A stretch of DNA of 64,000 nt, from contig NZ_SCOL01000001.1 in assembly GCF_005503015.1 (NCBI RefSeq), positions 1,984,001-2,048,000 on the forward strand, given 5' to 3'. The notes under the pieces were generated by a model, which saw only the letters and a program-made list of their open reading frames with translations, was not told the origin of the DNA and did not search any database. Origin of the DNA: Bacillus sp. E(2018) (GTDB taxonomy: Bacteria; Bacillota; Bacilli; Bacillales; Fictibacillaceae). Both the position numbers and the translations under genes were made by a program. Positions 16,913 to 26,056 of this stretch are shown one piece after another. The stretch's first letter is position 1, and each line of letters opens with the position of its first letter.

Positions 16913-17206
16913 TTATTTTACTTGTTCACCTGCATACACTTTTACATCCGTTGGAGCAGCCATAAAGCTTGCTGCTTTTTGACCGAACGCCACAAAGTGC
17001 TCACTTGTGTTATGATTTTGAACCGCTTCTTGGTTCTCCCAAACTTCTACCATCATATACGTTGCTTCTTTTTCTGTATCTTTTTTAAGATCGTATTGAA
17101 TGTTACCACTTTCAGCACGTGAAGCCTCTACTAACGTTTTCACCTCAGCTAAAAATGCTTCTTCTTTATCCTTTTGAACTGTTAAACCTGCGTGAATAAT
17201 AATCAT
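16913..17206 (-). CDS. ABM-family monooxygenase-like protein
   Basis: A 97-residue antibiotic-biosynthesis-monooxygenase fold protein: a small ferredoxin-like dimer that can oxidise quinol-like substrates without cofactor. Recognisable blocks are ESGNIQYDL, MVEVWENQEA and HNTSEHF. It follows the nitroreductase gene by 18 nt and so is probably co-transcribed with it; the pair suits detoxification of quinones or similar electrophiles. Confidence 0.85.
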   Translation of the reverse strand: MIIIHAGLTVQKDKEEAFLAEVKTLVEASRAESGNIQYDLKKDTEKEATYMMVEVWENQEAVQNHNTSEHFVAFGQKAASFMAAPTDVKVYAGEQVK

Positions 17207-17224
17207 TTATTTATTCCCCTTTCC

Positions 17225-17860
17225 TTATCTCCACTCTGTTGTTTCTTCTACTGATAGACGAACAGATTGATATCCTGCATCAGCTGCTTTTCCGATAGAT
17301 AGCAACATAACTGGGAAATAACGCTCTTTATCTAGACCAAACGCTTCAGCAATTTCAGCTTTTTCATATCCACCGATCGGATTCGTGTCATATCCGTGTG
17401 CACGAGCAACAAGCATGAGTTGCATCGAAACAAGTCCTGCATCGATTAAGTTCATGTCTTTGAATTGTTCTGGAGTCATTTGTTCTAAAAGTCCACGAAT
17501 AGCAGGAACTTGCTGATTTCTAACTTCTTGAGGCATATGCCCTTCGTCTACTGCTTTGTCATAGATCTTTTCTAGATAATCTAAGCTGTTGTTATCTGCA
17601 AATACAGCAATGACAGCAGATGAAGTTTCTACTTGCTTTTGGTTGAACTTAGCAAGTGGCGCTAGCGTTTCTTTTCCTTCAGGAGTATCAATCACCATAA
17701 AACGCCAAGGCTGTAGGTTAACAGAAGATGGAGCAAGAGAAGCCTCTGTTAAGATTTCTTTCATTTCTTCTCTAGAGATTTTTACTGATGGATCATAGTT
17801 ACGGATAGAACGGCGTCCAGTGATAATTTCGTTAAAGTCATTGATTTTAGTTTGTTGCAT
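17225..17860 (-). CDS. FMN nitroreductase-family oxidoreductase
   Basis: A 211-residue flavoprotein that reduces nitro or quinone compounds with NAD(P)H. The FMN-binding start TGRRSIRNYDP (14-24), APSSVNLQPWRF and the late NPIGGYE match the YodC/YdgI group of B. subtilis. It sits 49 nt downstream of a MarR gene that has tandem operators in its promoter, and upstream of an ABM monooxygenase, so the three form a probable MarR-controlled electrophile-response operon. Confidence 0.9.
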   Translation of the reverse strand: MQQTKINDFNEIITGRRSIRNYDPSVKISREEMKEILTEASLAPSSVNLQPWRFMVIDTPEGKETLAPLAKFNQKQVETSSAVIAVFADNNSLDYLEKIYDKAVDEGHMPQEVRNQQVPAIRGLLEQMTPEQFKDMNLIDAGLVSMQLMLVARAHGYDTNPIGGYEKAEIAEAFGLDKERYFPVMLLSIGKAADAGYQSVRLSVEETTEWR

Positions 17861-17909
17861 ATTGCATTCTCCTTTATGTGTAAAGTTTCTGAGTTGTTTA
17901 AGTCCTTAA

Positions 17910-18347
17910 TTACTCAAAACATTCAATATTGTGCTGAATACGTGTTAACATCTCCAGCAAATTTTTTCTCTCTGCCTCAGAAAAATCATGTAATACACCA
18001 GAAATGAAGCGTTCTTTCTCTTCCCGGTAATGAATGATTTTCAAACGGCCTTCCTCTGAAAGAGATACATACGTAAAACGTTGATCTTTAGGATCTTTCC
18101 TTCTGATTACCATACCTTTATCTTCAAGTTGTTTCAGATGCCTCGTTACAGCTGCATGATCAATGTTTACTTTCTTTTGAAGAGCTCTCTGGCTGATTTC
18201 TTCAACTTCATATAGTTCATGTAATAGCTCTAAGCGCGTCTGACTAATGCCTGTACAGCTCTCAAACTTAGGAACCGTTCTTCGATGGATCTCATACAAA
18301 CGGGTAATGATTTTCTCATCATCTATATATGAGTTGGACAACAGCAT
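17910..18347 (-). CDS. MarR-family regulator
   Basis: A 145-residue winged-helix repressor. The recognition region ISQRALQKKVNIDHAAVTRHLKQLEDKG and the wing RRKDPKDQRFTYVSL are typical MarR. Cys32 near the N-terminal helix (ESCTG) and a Cys close to the C-terminus could be thiol sensors; this is inference. The ATG at 18347 follows AAGGAGGGG closely. Two palindromic sites lie just downstream of its -10 box, so it probably represses itself and the nitroreductase and monooxygenase genes. Confidence 0.9.
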   Translation of the reverse strand: MLLSNSYIDDEKIITRLYEIHRRTVPKFESCTGISQTRLELLHELYEVEEISQRALQKKVNIDHAAVTRHLKQLEDKGMVIRRKDPKDQRFTYVSLSEEGRLKIIHYREEKERFISGVLHDFSEAERKNLLEMLTRIQHNIECFE

Positions 18348-18363
18348 CCCCCTCCTTAGGTAA

Positions 18364-18421
18364 TTGATAGCTCAATAATTGATACGTCAACTAATATAAA
18401 ATACTTGATCATAAATGTCAA
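18364..18421 (-). promoter_or_regulatory. MarR promoter with two tandem operators
   Basis: Minus-strand TTGACA (18421-18416), 17-bp spacer, TATATT (18398-18393). Downstream, overlapping the start point, are TTGATAGCTCAA (18364-18375) and TTGATACGTCAA (18379-18390): palindromes of the form TTGA-N4-TCAA, 15 bp apart centre to centre. Confidence 0.82.
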
Positions 18422-18444
18422 ACAGAAAAGTTCAGTAAGTAAAA

Positions 18445-18477
18445 AATAAAAAGGCTATCTGCGATGAACAGATAGCC
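18445..18477 (-). terminator. Terminator after SASP gene
   Basis: Nine-pair stem GGCTATCTG/CAGATAGCC (18453-18461 with 18469-18477), then TTTTTATTTTTT on the minus strand. Confidence 0.88.
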
Positions 18478-18497
18478 AAGCCATGATATTTAATTAA

Positions 18498-18680
18498 TTA
18501 GCGCTTTCCGCCAAGAGCTTGAGCTACTAGACGTTTTGTGATTTCTCCACCTACAGATCCGTTAGCACGAGAAGTGCTGTCTGGTCCAAGGTTTACACCG
18601 AACTCAGAAGCGATTTCATACTTCATTTGGTCGATAGCTTGTTGTGCACCAGGTACTACTAATTGGTTTGTGTTAGCCAT
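18498..18680 (-). CDS. Alpha/beta-type small acid-soluble spore protein
   Basis: 60 residues. Coats and protects DNA in dormant spores and is a nitrogen store after germination. Both family signatures are present: [15 protein letters not shown], which includes the GPR protease cleavage site around residue 24, and [17 protein letters not shown]. Its presence marks the organism as a spore former. GGAGGTGAAAC precedes the ATG, and a SigG-like promoter lies about 30-60 bp upstream, fitting forespore expression. Confidence 0.97.
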   Translation of the reverse strand: MANTNQLVVPGAQQAIDQMKYEIASEFGVNLGPDSTSRANGSVGGEITKRLVAQALGGKR

Positions 18681-18709
18681 TTTGTTTCACCTCCTTGTTG
18701 AATTAAGAT

Positions 18710-18738
18710 TATAATTCCACATTGAATGTTTCTTATGC
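18710..18738 (-). promoter_or_regulatory. SigG-like promoter of the SASP gene
   Basis: Minus-strand GCATA (18738-18734), 17-bp spacer, AATTATA (18716-18710), six of seven fit to the SigG -10 CATNNTA. Supported by the gene being a SASP. Confidence 0.55.
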
Positions 18739-18765
18739 GTTACAGCAAAAGGTAGTATTTGCTAA

Positions 18766-18797
18766 TAAAAATAGGACGACCTTTTGAGTATCGTCCT
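18766..18797 (-). terminator. Terminator after GNAT gene
   Basis: Stem AGGACGA/TCGTCCT (18773-18779 with 18791-18797), then ATTTTTATT on the minus strand; 114 bp after the gene. Confidence 0.7.
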
Positions 18798-18910
18798 CTG
18801 TGAAACAAGTGGCAAACCTGTTCTTTGTATGTCATTAGGTTTACCTTAAAATGAGTAATTATTCCAATTAACTTATAAAATTTTACAGGTGTATATTATG
18901 TATACATTCT

Positions 18911-19465
18911 TTACTTTTGCGACAAACTATCTGCAAAATATTCTTCTTTTATCATACTCATTCGCAATCGATCAACAAACATCCCGTTTCGTAAACGGTC
19001 TTGTCTTAGAATCCCTTCTTCTATATATCCCGCTTTTTTATAAGAAGCAATGGCTCTTTCATTATCGATCTCTACTCTTAGCCAGATCTTATTAAGAGAG
19101 AGTTCACAAAAGCCGAACATTAACATCTCATGCATAGCTGCAACACCATAGCCTTTTCCCCAATAACTTTTATCTCCAATGGCTATACCTAATTCTGCAT
19201 GTTGATTCAAACGATCTATATTCTTTAGATCCACCCAACCGATGTGTTTACCCCGCTCACTGATGATTGCTTTCTGCTCATATCCATTCTTCTTTTCAAT
19301 ACACTGTAAGATCCAATTTCTTGTTTCTTCTATACTAAAAGGAGGATATCTGTCAGGCATGTTAAGATGCTTTGTCACCTCTTTGTCTAAACACCACAGA
19401 TAACGATCTTCAGCATCCTCGATCACAAGATCTCTAAGTTGAACGTTTGGAAGTACCTTTTGCAT
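18911..19465 (-). CDS. GNAT acetyltransferase, RimJ/RimL type
   Basis: 184-residue acetyltransferase. The acetyl-CoA loop is YWGKGYGVAAMHEM, with the usual NERAIASYKKAGY near the end. It begins 21 nt after the stop of the double-GNAT gene, in a run of minus-strand genes (dnaN-like, hydrolase, GNAT2, GNAT) that may form one transcript. Substrate unknown. Confidence 0.88.
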   Translation of the reverse strand: MQKVLPNVQLRDLVIEDAEDRYLWCLDKEVTKHLNMPDRYPPFSIEETRNWILQCIEKKNGYEQKAIISERGKHIGWVDLKNIDRLNQHAELGIAIGDKSYWGKGYGVAAMHEMLMFGFCELSLNKIWLRVEIDNERAIASYKKAGYIEEGILRQDRLRNGMFVDRLRMSMIKEEYFADSLSQK

Positions 19466-19485
19466 GATTGCACCTATTTTCTTTG

Positions 19486-20370
19486 TTATTTCTTTTGGAA
19501 AGATTGAATGGATTTTGTAAAACCTAACCTTTCAAAGAATTGTTCTTTACCTGGCTGAGCTCCTATGAATAAAGACGTTGGACTATGTTCAAAAGCCATT
19601 TCCATTAGATGCTTACCTATCTTCTTTCCTTGATAGTCTGGTCTTACAAGAATTTCAGGAATGGTTCCGAAGAAATAGCCATCTGTAAGAATACGAACAC
19701 AGCCAACGAGTTTTTCCTGATCCCATGCTGTGATGTTCAATGTTTTATGTAAAGCCTCTTTTGTAAACAGTTCGTGGTACTCACCCGGCCACACAGCATT
19801 CACTAACGAGAGAAAGTGTGAAGCACACAATTCAAGGTCATTTGCAACATATGTAATTTTGTCGTGATTTTGAATTCCTTTTGCACTCTTTTCAAGGACT
19901 TTATTCAAAACGATTTCATCACGAATAGGAATACCATTTTCTGCGACAGAAGGAATTTCAGGTTTTAGATCCCTAGCCTTTTCAACTTCATTTGAAAGGA
20001 TTTCTTTTAAATGATAACCCCTTTTTTGATAAAAACTCAGAGCTTTAATATTGTCGTTAGTGGTCGTTACCTTTAAAAGTTGAACTTTTAGAACTTGTGC
20101 CCTTTTTTCAACTTTGTTTAGAAGCTCCGAACCAATTCCTATGTTTTCTAAAATGCTGTCTAAAGAAATGATCTCACAGACGTTATTATGTACGACATAT
20201 GTTAGTAGACCTACTATTTGTCCTGCCTCATTTAAAGCAACGAAACCCTCCAGTTCATCACATTTATACGCCCCACTCGAAATCACCATTTCCGGACTTC
20301 CCCAATGTTTTTTAAAAAATTCCTGAATCAATTGTTTATCTATTTTGAAATTATCTACTATTTCAACCAT
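19486..20370 (-). CDS. Tandem two-domain GNAT acetyltransferase
   Basis: 294 residues with two GNAT folds. Domain 1 (about 1-140) has IGIGSELLNKVEKRA and ALSFYQKRGYHL. Domain 2 (about 160-290) has the better loop, RPDYQGKKIGKHLMEMAF, and FFERLGF. One domain may be structural or bind a partner, as in other double-GNAT proteins such as mycothiol synthase; that comparison is only architectural. It is 10 nt downstream of an alpha/beta hydrolase gene and ATG-started. Confidence 0.85.
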   Translation of the reverse strand: MVEIVDNFKIDKQLIQEFFKKHWGSPEMVISSGAYKCDELEGFVALNEAGQIVGLLTYVVHNNVCEIISLDSILENIGIGSELLNKVEKRAQVLKVQLLKVTTTNDNIKALSFYQKRGYHLKEILSNEVEKARDLKPEIPSVAENGIPIRDEIVLNKVLEKSAKGIQNHDKITYVANDLELCASHFLSLVNAVWPGEYHELFTKEALHKTLNITAWDQEKLVGCVRILTDGYFFGTIPEILVRPDYQGKKIGKHLMEMAFEHSPTSLFIGAQPGKEQFFERLGFTKSIQSFQKK

Positions 20371-20380
20371 GGCGAACCCC

Positions 20381-21259
20381 TTACCTTAAAAAATCTAATG
20401 TTGTTGCTACAAATTCATACTCTTCTTCTAGCTCCGGAAAATGAGCGCTTTTTAAGAATACATGCAACTCACTATTTGGCAGCTCTTGTTTCATAATTTT
20501 TGATATCTTCATGCCCGTATTTCGATCATGCACACCTGTTAAGATAAGCGTAAGATGCTTTATTTGTTTTAATCGTTTTTCAAGGGGGGTAGACGGGGGA
20601 TTCCTTTGAAGTGCCTTCATCATTTGCCCTGTGTTACTTAAGCCACTGTTCTCCCAAAGGCGTCTGTTATACTTAGCTACCTTTACATCTTCAAATAAAA
20701 AACGATCAACAAGCTCTGAGTCAGCTAATGCCCAAATCCTTTCCCATTTTTCTTTTAAAGTTAGATTTTGACTTAATAGTTTTTCGATTCTATGTAAAAA
20801 CGCTTCATCACTGATTTTCTTAAATCCTTGAATCTGTATGTCATAAACCATATCAGAAAACATTAAACTGGGCGCAGAAAGTACGATTTTATTAATTAAT
20901 TCTGGAAATGCGAGAGCAATCTCTAATGCTAATTCTCCTCCGAAAGAATAGCCTAATACATCTACTTTCTTAATTCCGAGCTTTTCCATAAGACATGAGA
21001 AATCATTCACTAATAACTCTACACTGTAGTCTTCAGAGTGTTGTGCATCGCTTCTACCACAACCTCTTTGTTCGTAATAAATAACCGTTCGCTTCTCAGC
21101 AAGCTTTGGACCTGCAGTCCGTTCAAAAACGTAATGATTGCCTCCTGGACCTCCATGGATAATCAATAGAGGTAGAGATTTATTTACGCTTCCCTCTATT
21201 TTTATCCAATGACTAACCTCATTTACAAGTAGATGATATTCTCCATCTAAGTAGTTCAT
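20381..21259 (-). CDS. Alpha/beta hydrolase, proline-iminopeptidase-like
   Basis: 292-residue serine hydrolase. HGGPGG (oxyanion region), YYEQRGCGRSD, nucleophile elbow GYSFGG, acid in TGVHDRNTG and catalytic His in SAHFPELE match the S33 prolyl iminopeptidase group, although ester hydrolysis is also possible. The start is ATG 21259, 9 nt after AGGGAG; the GTG at 21268 overlaps that site. It follows the second sliding-clamp gene by 12 nt. Confidence 0.88.
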   Translation of the reverse strand: MNYLDGEYHLLVNEVSHWIKIEGSVNKSLPLLIIHGGPGGNHYVFERTAGPKLAEKRTVIYYEQRGCGRSDAQHSEDYSVELLVNDFSCLMEKLGIKKVDVLGYSFGGELALEIALAFPELINKIVLSAPSLMFSDMVYDIQIQGFKKISDEAFLHRIEKLLSQNLTLKEKWERIWALADSELVDRFLFEDVKVAKYNRRLWENSGLSNTGQMMKALQRNPPSTPLEKRLKQIKHLTLILTGVHDRNTGMKISKIMKQELPNSELHVFLKSAHFPELEEEYEFVATTLDFLR

Positions 21260-21271
21260 GAAACACACTCC

Positions 21272-22399
21272 CTAAAAAGACCGAACTGGTGAAACGAGAT
21301 GAAGATAGCTCGATTTTTTATGTATGGATTCAATTACGATCGGTCTCATTGAGCCATTAAATTTTATGTTGATCTCTTCATCTTTCATCGTTTGTAACGC
21401 TTCCTTTAAAAAGTGACCATCGATCGAAATCTTAATATTGTCGTCACCTGCTAAGTCCTTAATCTCTTGAAATTCTTGAATGTGACCCATTTCTGAAGAC
21501 CCTGATGAGATGCATAACTTATGTTCTTGTATACTTAACGTGATCGTGTTGTTCTTCCATTCACCTGCAAACAAACAGGCACGATCAATCCCTTTTTCAA
21601 GAAGCTCTCTATTTAGAGTCAATACTGTAATTTGTTCGTTCGGAATGAGTTTGGATGTATTCGGATATTGGCCTGAAATCAGTCGAGAATACAAAGAAAT
21701 ATGATCTGTTTCAAATAGGATATATCCATCTGCTAAGTGAATTTTAACGATATCTGAATAATCCTTAATTAGTTTTACAAGCTCGTTCAGACTAGAGCTT
21801 GGAACAATATATGAAGTTTCTTCCGTTACCTGAACTTCTTTTGTTATAGAAACTAATCGTTGTGAATTTGTCGCAACAGCCGTAAGCTGGTTATTTGAAA
21901 ACATAAAATGAACACCTGTAAGGACTGGTCTTGTCTCATTTTTAGCTGTAGCAAAAACCGTTTGATTGATGACCTCTTTTAAGTCATTTGCCTCCATAAT
22001 GATTGAGTCTGTTCCATCAATTTCAGGTAATTGTGGATATTCGTCCGCTCGAAATCCATTCAGTTGAGTAAGAATGTCTCCGGATTTAATCTTTACCGCT
22101 TGCTTTTCGTCTACATCGATATGAACGACTTCAGGAAGCTTTCGAATGAGTTCTGTAAAGTATTGTGCTGAAACGACTGCATTCCCTGTTTGTTCTATGT
22201 GAATACTTCCAGACGCTTCGTCTTTAGAGATAATGCGTTTAACAATAATATCTGTGTTTGTTCCGATGAGTGTAATCCCCTGTTCATTAACTAGAACTTG
22301 TATGCCTGTAAGAATGGGAATAAGTGATTTTTGTGAAACGGCTCTTCCAACATCAGAAAGAGCTTTACTAAATAATTTTTGATTGACCGTAAACTTCAT
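21272..22399 (-). CDS. DNA polymerase III beta subunit (sliding clamp) paralogue
   Basis: A full-length clamp of 375 residues with all three clamp domains: MKFTVNQKLFSKALSDVGRA at the start, TNSQRLV in the middle and LHLVSPVRSF at the end (standard DnaN ends in PVRTY or similar). It is not beside dnaA or recF; the neighbours are an esterase-like hydrolase and acetyltransferases. It is therefore probably a second clamp, as in some Bacillus species that carry an extra dnaN. Whether it forms rings alone or mixes with the main clamp is unknown. Confidence 0.9.
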   Translation of the reverse strand: MKFTVNQKLFSKALSDVGRAVSQKSLIPILTGIQVLVNEQGITLIGTNTDIIVKRIISKDEASGSIHIEQTGNAVVSAQYFTELIRKLPEVVHIDVDEKQAVKIKSGDILTQLNGFRADEYPQLPEIDGTDSIIMEANDLKEVINQTVFATAKNETRPVLTGVHFMFSNNQLTAVATNSQRLVSITKEVQVTEETSYIVPSSSLNELVKLIKDYSDIVKIHLADGYILFETDHISLYSRLISGQYPNTSKLIPNEQITVLTLNRELLEKGIDRACLFAGEWKNNTITLSIQEHKLCISSGSSEMGHIQEFQEIKDLAGDDNIKISIDGHFLKEALQTMKDEEINIKFNGSMRPIVIESIHKKSSYLHLVSPVRSF

Positions 22400-22483
22400 A
22401 TTTGAGATGTCCTTCCTTGTTTACCTGTATAATTTTCATTAATATTCAGATTATTAGTTTAACACAAAATTCCATTTTTTTAG

Positions 22484-22523
22484 ATTCAAAAAACCCTTTC
22501 TGCTCATTGAGCAAAAAGGGTTT
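22484..22523 (-). terminator. Terminator after AraC-family gene
   Basis: Stem AAACCCTTT/AAAGGGTTT (22491-22499 with 22515-22523) with inner GCTC/GAGC, then TTTTTTGAATC on the minus strand. Confidence 0.85.
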
Positions 22524-22531
22524 CACACCAC

Positions 22532-23437
22532 TTATTTCACTTTTTTCGCTTTCTTCACGAGTGGAATATAGATATCGATCTGTTTGTTTGCATCTCCATA
22601 ACAGCGTTCATCATATAGCTCAAACTCTAATTTTCCGTTATGCTCATATCCTGAATCTGGGAACCATTTGGAGAAGATTTCAACCCATGTTTGTTGGATG
22701 GATTGTACGAAGTTTTCCTCAGTGGCTTTTGGCGTTGTAAATACCGCATACTCCATTTCTTGAAAACTTCTATAGGACATTCCCTCTCGAGCTGGTGTAC
22801 CCTTCTCCACTTCCATTCCAATCATATAAACAAACTCACCTGTTGTTGTATTGTATTCTGTGCACAAGCCTAGTTCTTGGTTCTTGTTTAGAGGGTTTGG
22901 AATCTTTTCTCCTAATTTATTTTGAATATAATTCTGCCAAAACTTCGGAATATCTACATTATTTTGACCATCTGTATTTCGTGTGTTTAAGTCATACCCG
23001 ATGATGTGGAAAGCTGGTTTTTTAATGATTTTCATTTCCATGTTCATTCCTCCTGTATAACGGTTCATATTCAGGTAAGTCCTTTGATGAAGTGAAACGG
23101 GATGAACGGATGCATTACGGAACTCTCTCGGCGATCGGCCATACTGTTTTTTAAAAGCGCGGTTAAACGATTCATGATAGTGAAACCCTAGATCAAAAGC
23201 AATATCGATCACTTTATCGTCTGATTGTAACAATCGCTTTGCCGCGTGTGAGAGTCTTCTTTTCCGCACATAATCCATAACAGATTCACCGACTAAAAAT
23301 TGAAACACCCTATGATAATGAAAAGGTGAGAAGCAAGCGAGCTCTGCAAGCTCCTCTAATGTAATCCGGTTCTGTAAATTCTCTTCAATATAATCGAGTG
23401 TCCGTTGAATGCAAACTTCATAATCCATCTCCATCAC
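22532..23437 (-). CDS. AraC-family regulator with GyrI-like effector domain
   Basis: 301 residues: two AraC helix-turn-helix motifs at the N-terminus (ITLEELAELACFSPFHYHRV, about 25-44, and IDIAFDLGFHYHESFNRAF, about 75-95), then a GyrI-like or SOUL-type small-molecule-binding domain (about 135-300). This order is that of the Rob/BmrR-like multidrug-sensing regulators. No adjacent pump is seen, so the target is unknown. Confidence 0.9.
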   Translation of the reverse strand: MMEMDYEVCIQRTLDYIEENLQNRITLEELAELACFSPFHYHRVFQFLVGESVMDYVRKRRLSHAAKRLLQSDDKVIDIAFDLGFHYHESFNRAFKKQYGRSPREFRNASVHPVSLHQRTYLNMNRYTGGMNMEMKIIKKPAFHIIGYDLNTRNTDGQNNVDIPKFWQNYIQNKLGEKIPNPLNKNQELGLCTEYNTTTGEFVYMIGMEVEKGTPAREGMSYRSFQEMEYAVFTTPKATEENFVQSIQQTWVEIFSKWFPDSGYEHNGKLEFELYDERCYGDANKQIDIYIPLVKKAKKVK

Positions 23438-23578
23438 CTACCCTACTCCCATCATATACACGAACATTCATTCGTTCTTAACCTTTTTTGCTAAGTTACC
23501 GTTTTATTTATTCTATATCGACTGCAGCAGCCCTGCTAATGATGGTTAATTTCATGAGATGTGCTTGTAGTTCCTGGA

Positions 23579-23663
23579 TTTCGGCTCTCAATCCAGGAGT
23601 TTCGGCTGTCAATCCACGAGTTTTAGCTCTCAATCCAGAAGTTTTAGCTCTCAATCCACGAGT
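23579..23663. repeat. 21-bp phased array B (word TCAATCCA)
   Basis: TCAATCCA begins at 23588, 23609, 23630 and 23651, exactly 21 bp apart. Flanking bases are also partly kept (CGAGTTTTAGCTC between words). It fills the 300-bp gap between the M4 protease terminator and the AraC gene, which otherwise holds no gene. Confidence 0.85.
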
Positions 23664-23698
23664 CTACAATCCTCGATATTTTTCGCTACTTTCCCATA

Positions 23699-23732
23699 TA
23701 AAAAGCTAGAACCATCAAACATGGTTCTAGCT
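23699..23732 (-). terminator. Terminator after M4 protease
   Basis: Twelve-pair perfect stem AGCTAGAACCAT/ATGGTTCTAGCT (23704-23715 with 23721-23732), then TTTTTATA on the minus strand. Confidence 0.9.
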
Positions 23733-23741
23733 CACTAAAAT

Positions 23742-25373
23742 TTATTGAATGCCTACTGCGTTAAAGGCTTGGTTTACTGACGTTACCGCTTGTGATGAGG
23801 CTCCGTATAGGTCTGTTGCAGACTGGACTGCTGCTGCTCTTGCCTGACTGAAGTTTGAGGAAGACGTTAAATATACCGTATTCATACGATAGAAGATCGC
23901 GCCTAGCTTGTCCCGTCCGATTCCGGTAACGGAGACGCCATAATGACTACCGCCCTCACTAAGAAGGTATGCTGCTTTATTGATGATTCCGCTGTTGATA
24001 TGAACCCCTCCGTTGTCACCAGTTCCCGTATAGCGAACCGAATAGTGATCAGGATCTTGGTACTTGGCCGGATCTGACATGGAACGAAGAGCATCTCCCG
24101 CTACTGCAGGTGTGTATACATCTTCCCCGATCTCGAAATCAGGGTTCTTGCCGTTATAGTACTCAACTAATGTACCAAATATATCAGACATCGCTTCGTT
24201 CAATGCACCTGACTCGTTTTGGTAGACAAGATCAGAGCTCGTATCTGTTACGGCATGCGTCAATTCATGAGCAACTACATCAATGCCGCCTGAGAAAGCA
24301 ATAAAGTTTGTTCCATCACCGTCGCCATATACCATTTGTGAACCGTTCCAGAAAGCATTATTGTAGTTTTTATTAAAGTGAACAGACGACTTAATTTGCG
24401 CTCCTCTATTATCATACGAGTTACGTCCGTGTGTATTTTTATAATAATCGTAGGTTAATCCGGCAAAGTAGTGAGCGTCAACAACTGCTTGATCGTAAGA
24501 GCTGTCGAACACGTTGTCCGTTCCACTGTATAGCGTTCCTGGCAAGAAGAATTCAGGAAGGAACGTACGGTTCTTCATATCATAAGTGAAGATTCCGTTT
24601 CCACGCGTATTATCTTGCATATAATACTTTCCGCTGGATAGCGTGAGGTTCAGTGTTTTTGAATCACCTAGCACACCTTTTCCTGTTCCAGTCGTGTTCG
24701 TTCCTGTTACTTCGTGCATATCATTATAACGATTGAGGACCTCGCCTGACTGTGCATCAATAAAATAGTTCCAGTTCCCCGGTTCAGGTGTTAAATAGTT
24801 TAAGTTTACAAGGTAAGCATAATGCGCTTTACCGTCTTTCAACATTACGATTTTTTCGGCTTTTGGCTTTTTCTCAAATTCCGGTTTTAGACCCAGTGCT
24901 GCAGTTGCAATACCCACCGCTTTTTTTCCACTGATCTGCTTTGCGCCCGTTAATTTCGACTGCTTGTCCATTTCTGGAGCAACTTCACCCGAGACCACGG
25001 TAAGTTCACCGTTTTTATTAATGTGTGCCACTTGCGTATAACCCCAAATCGGAACACCTTTGTATTCTTGCTGAAGTCTTAGAACCGTATTCCCGTTTGC
25101 TTCTTTTGTACTCTCTACAATGGAGAACGAATCTTCTGCTGTTGAATTCCCTAGTTTGAAGATTGATTTATGACTGTTCACATAATCGAATAGTACCTTT
25201 TGTGCAGAAGCTTTTGATTTAGAAGATAACTTACCTGCTAGAAAAGCTGGGGTTCCAGAATCACTGCTTACTTTCACCTTTACTTGCTCTGTGGCAGCCA
25301 TAGCTGATGGCCCGAACGCACCTGCGATTAATGTTGCCGCAATCCCCATTGCAACCCACTTCTTCTTTGTCAT
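23742..25373 (-). CDS. Secreted neutral protease, thermolysin (M4) family
   Basis: 543 residues. Signal peptide (about 1-27, ending AMAA), FTP propeptide and PepSY-like region (about 40-220), then the M4 catalytic domain. HELTHAVTD near residue 365 carries two zinc His and the catalytic Glu; NEAMSDIFG supplies the third ligand; the late [12 protein letters not shown] contains the transition-state His. It acts outside the cell on proteins. The start is ATG 25373, 7 nt after GGAGG; a GTG at 25379 touches the site. Same fold and size class as B. subtilis NprE or NprB. Confidence 0.95.
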   Translation of the reverse strand: MTKKKWVAMGIAATLIAGAFGPSAMAATEQVKVKVSSDSGTPAFLAGKLSSKSKASAQKVLFDYVNSHKSIFKLGNSTAEDSFSIVESTKEANGNTVLRLQQEYKGVPIWGYTQVAHINKNGELTVVSGEVAPEMDKQSKLTGAKQISGKKAVGIATAALGLKPEFEKKPKAEKIVMLKDGKAHYAYLVNLNYLTPEPGNWNYFIDAQSGEVLNRYNDMHEVTGTNTTGTGKGVLGDSKTLNLTLSSGKYYMQDNTRGNGIFTYDMKNRTFLPEFFLPGTLYSGTDNVFDSSYDQAVVDAHYFAGLTYDYYKNTHGRNSYDNRGAQIKSSVHFNKNYNNAFWNGSQMVYGDGDGTNFIAFSGGIDVVAHELTHAVTDTSSDLVYQNESGALNEAMSDIFGTLVEYYNGKNPDFEIGEDVYTPAVAGDALRSMSDPAKYQDPDHYSVRYTGTGDNGGVHINSGIINKAAYLLSEGGSHYGVSVTGIGRDKLGAIFYRMNTVYLTSSSNFSQARAAAVQSATDLYGASSQAVTSVNQAFNAVGIQ

Positions 25374-25621
25374 TGTCACGCCTCCAATTTCCTTTTATTT
25401 ACTTTGTTTGCAACATCATATCACCTCTCAAACTCTATTTATATGAATTTTCAGAAAGTTAATTAGTTGTTACTAGCGTAAAAAATAGGAAATAAAATCA
25501 TAGTGTCTGATGGCATATTTTCTTTGTAGTTCTTTTTTACCTAAATTTTGTTAAATAAAAAGAAGGAGATGTTCTAAAAAAATAGAATGATTTATATAAT
25601 TAGATTAAGGAGGCATAACAA

Positions 25622-26056
25622 ATGACAAATTCGCTTTCCATATCAGCAGATCAACAAAAGTTAATTGCGAATGCGACACGTATTCAAATTATCCACTTAT
25701 TGAAGGATGAGGAATTAACGGCAAAAGAAGTTGCTGATAAACTGGGAAAAACAACTGGAACCGTTCATTACCACATCCAACTTCTTTTTAACGGAGGCAT
25801 TTTAGAACTTGTAAAAGAACAAAAGAAAGGTGGAATCATAGAAAAATACTATCGCTCTAAGTCCACACGTTTTGAACTTAAAGAAGATACTACTAAACCC
25901 TCCTCTGTTTCAACCAATCTTTTACTCGATGATGAAGAGAAGAAGCAATTTCTGCTAGAGTTAGAACAGCTTTTCGTACGATGGGAAAGTCAAGTCACAA
26001 ATGATAACACTAAAAAGGAATATATGGTGCATTGTTCGTTTCAGGAGAGTGAGTGA
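25622..26056 (+). CDS. ArsR-like winged-helix regulator
   Basis: 144 residues. The HTH ELTAKEVADKLGKTTGTVHYHIQLL (about 30-55) and the following wing fit ArsR/YdfF-type regulators. No cysteine-based metal site is visible. An AAGGAGG site precedes the ATG. Its stop overlaps the ATG of the MFS gene by one base (TGATG), so it probably regulates that exporter. Confidence 0.85.
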   Translation: MTNSLSISADQQKLIANATRIQIIHLLKDEELTAKEVADKLGKTTGTVHYHIQLLFNGGILELVKEQKKGGIIEKYYRSKSTRFELKEDTTKPSSVSTNLLLDDEEKKQFLLELEQLFVRWESQVTNDNTKKEYMVHCSFQESE

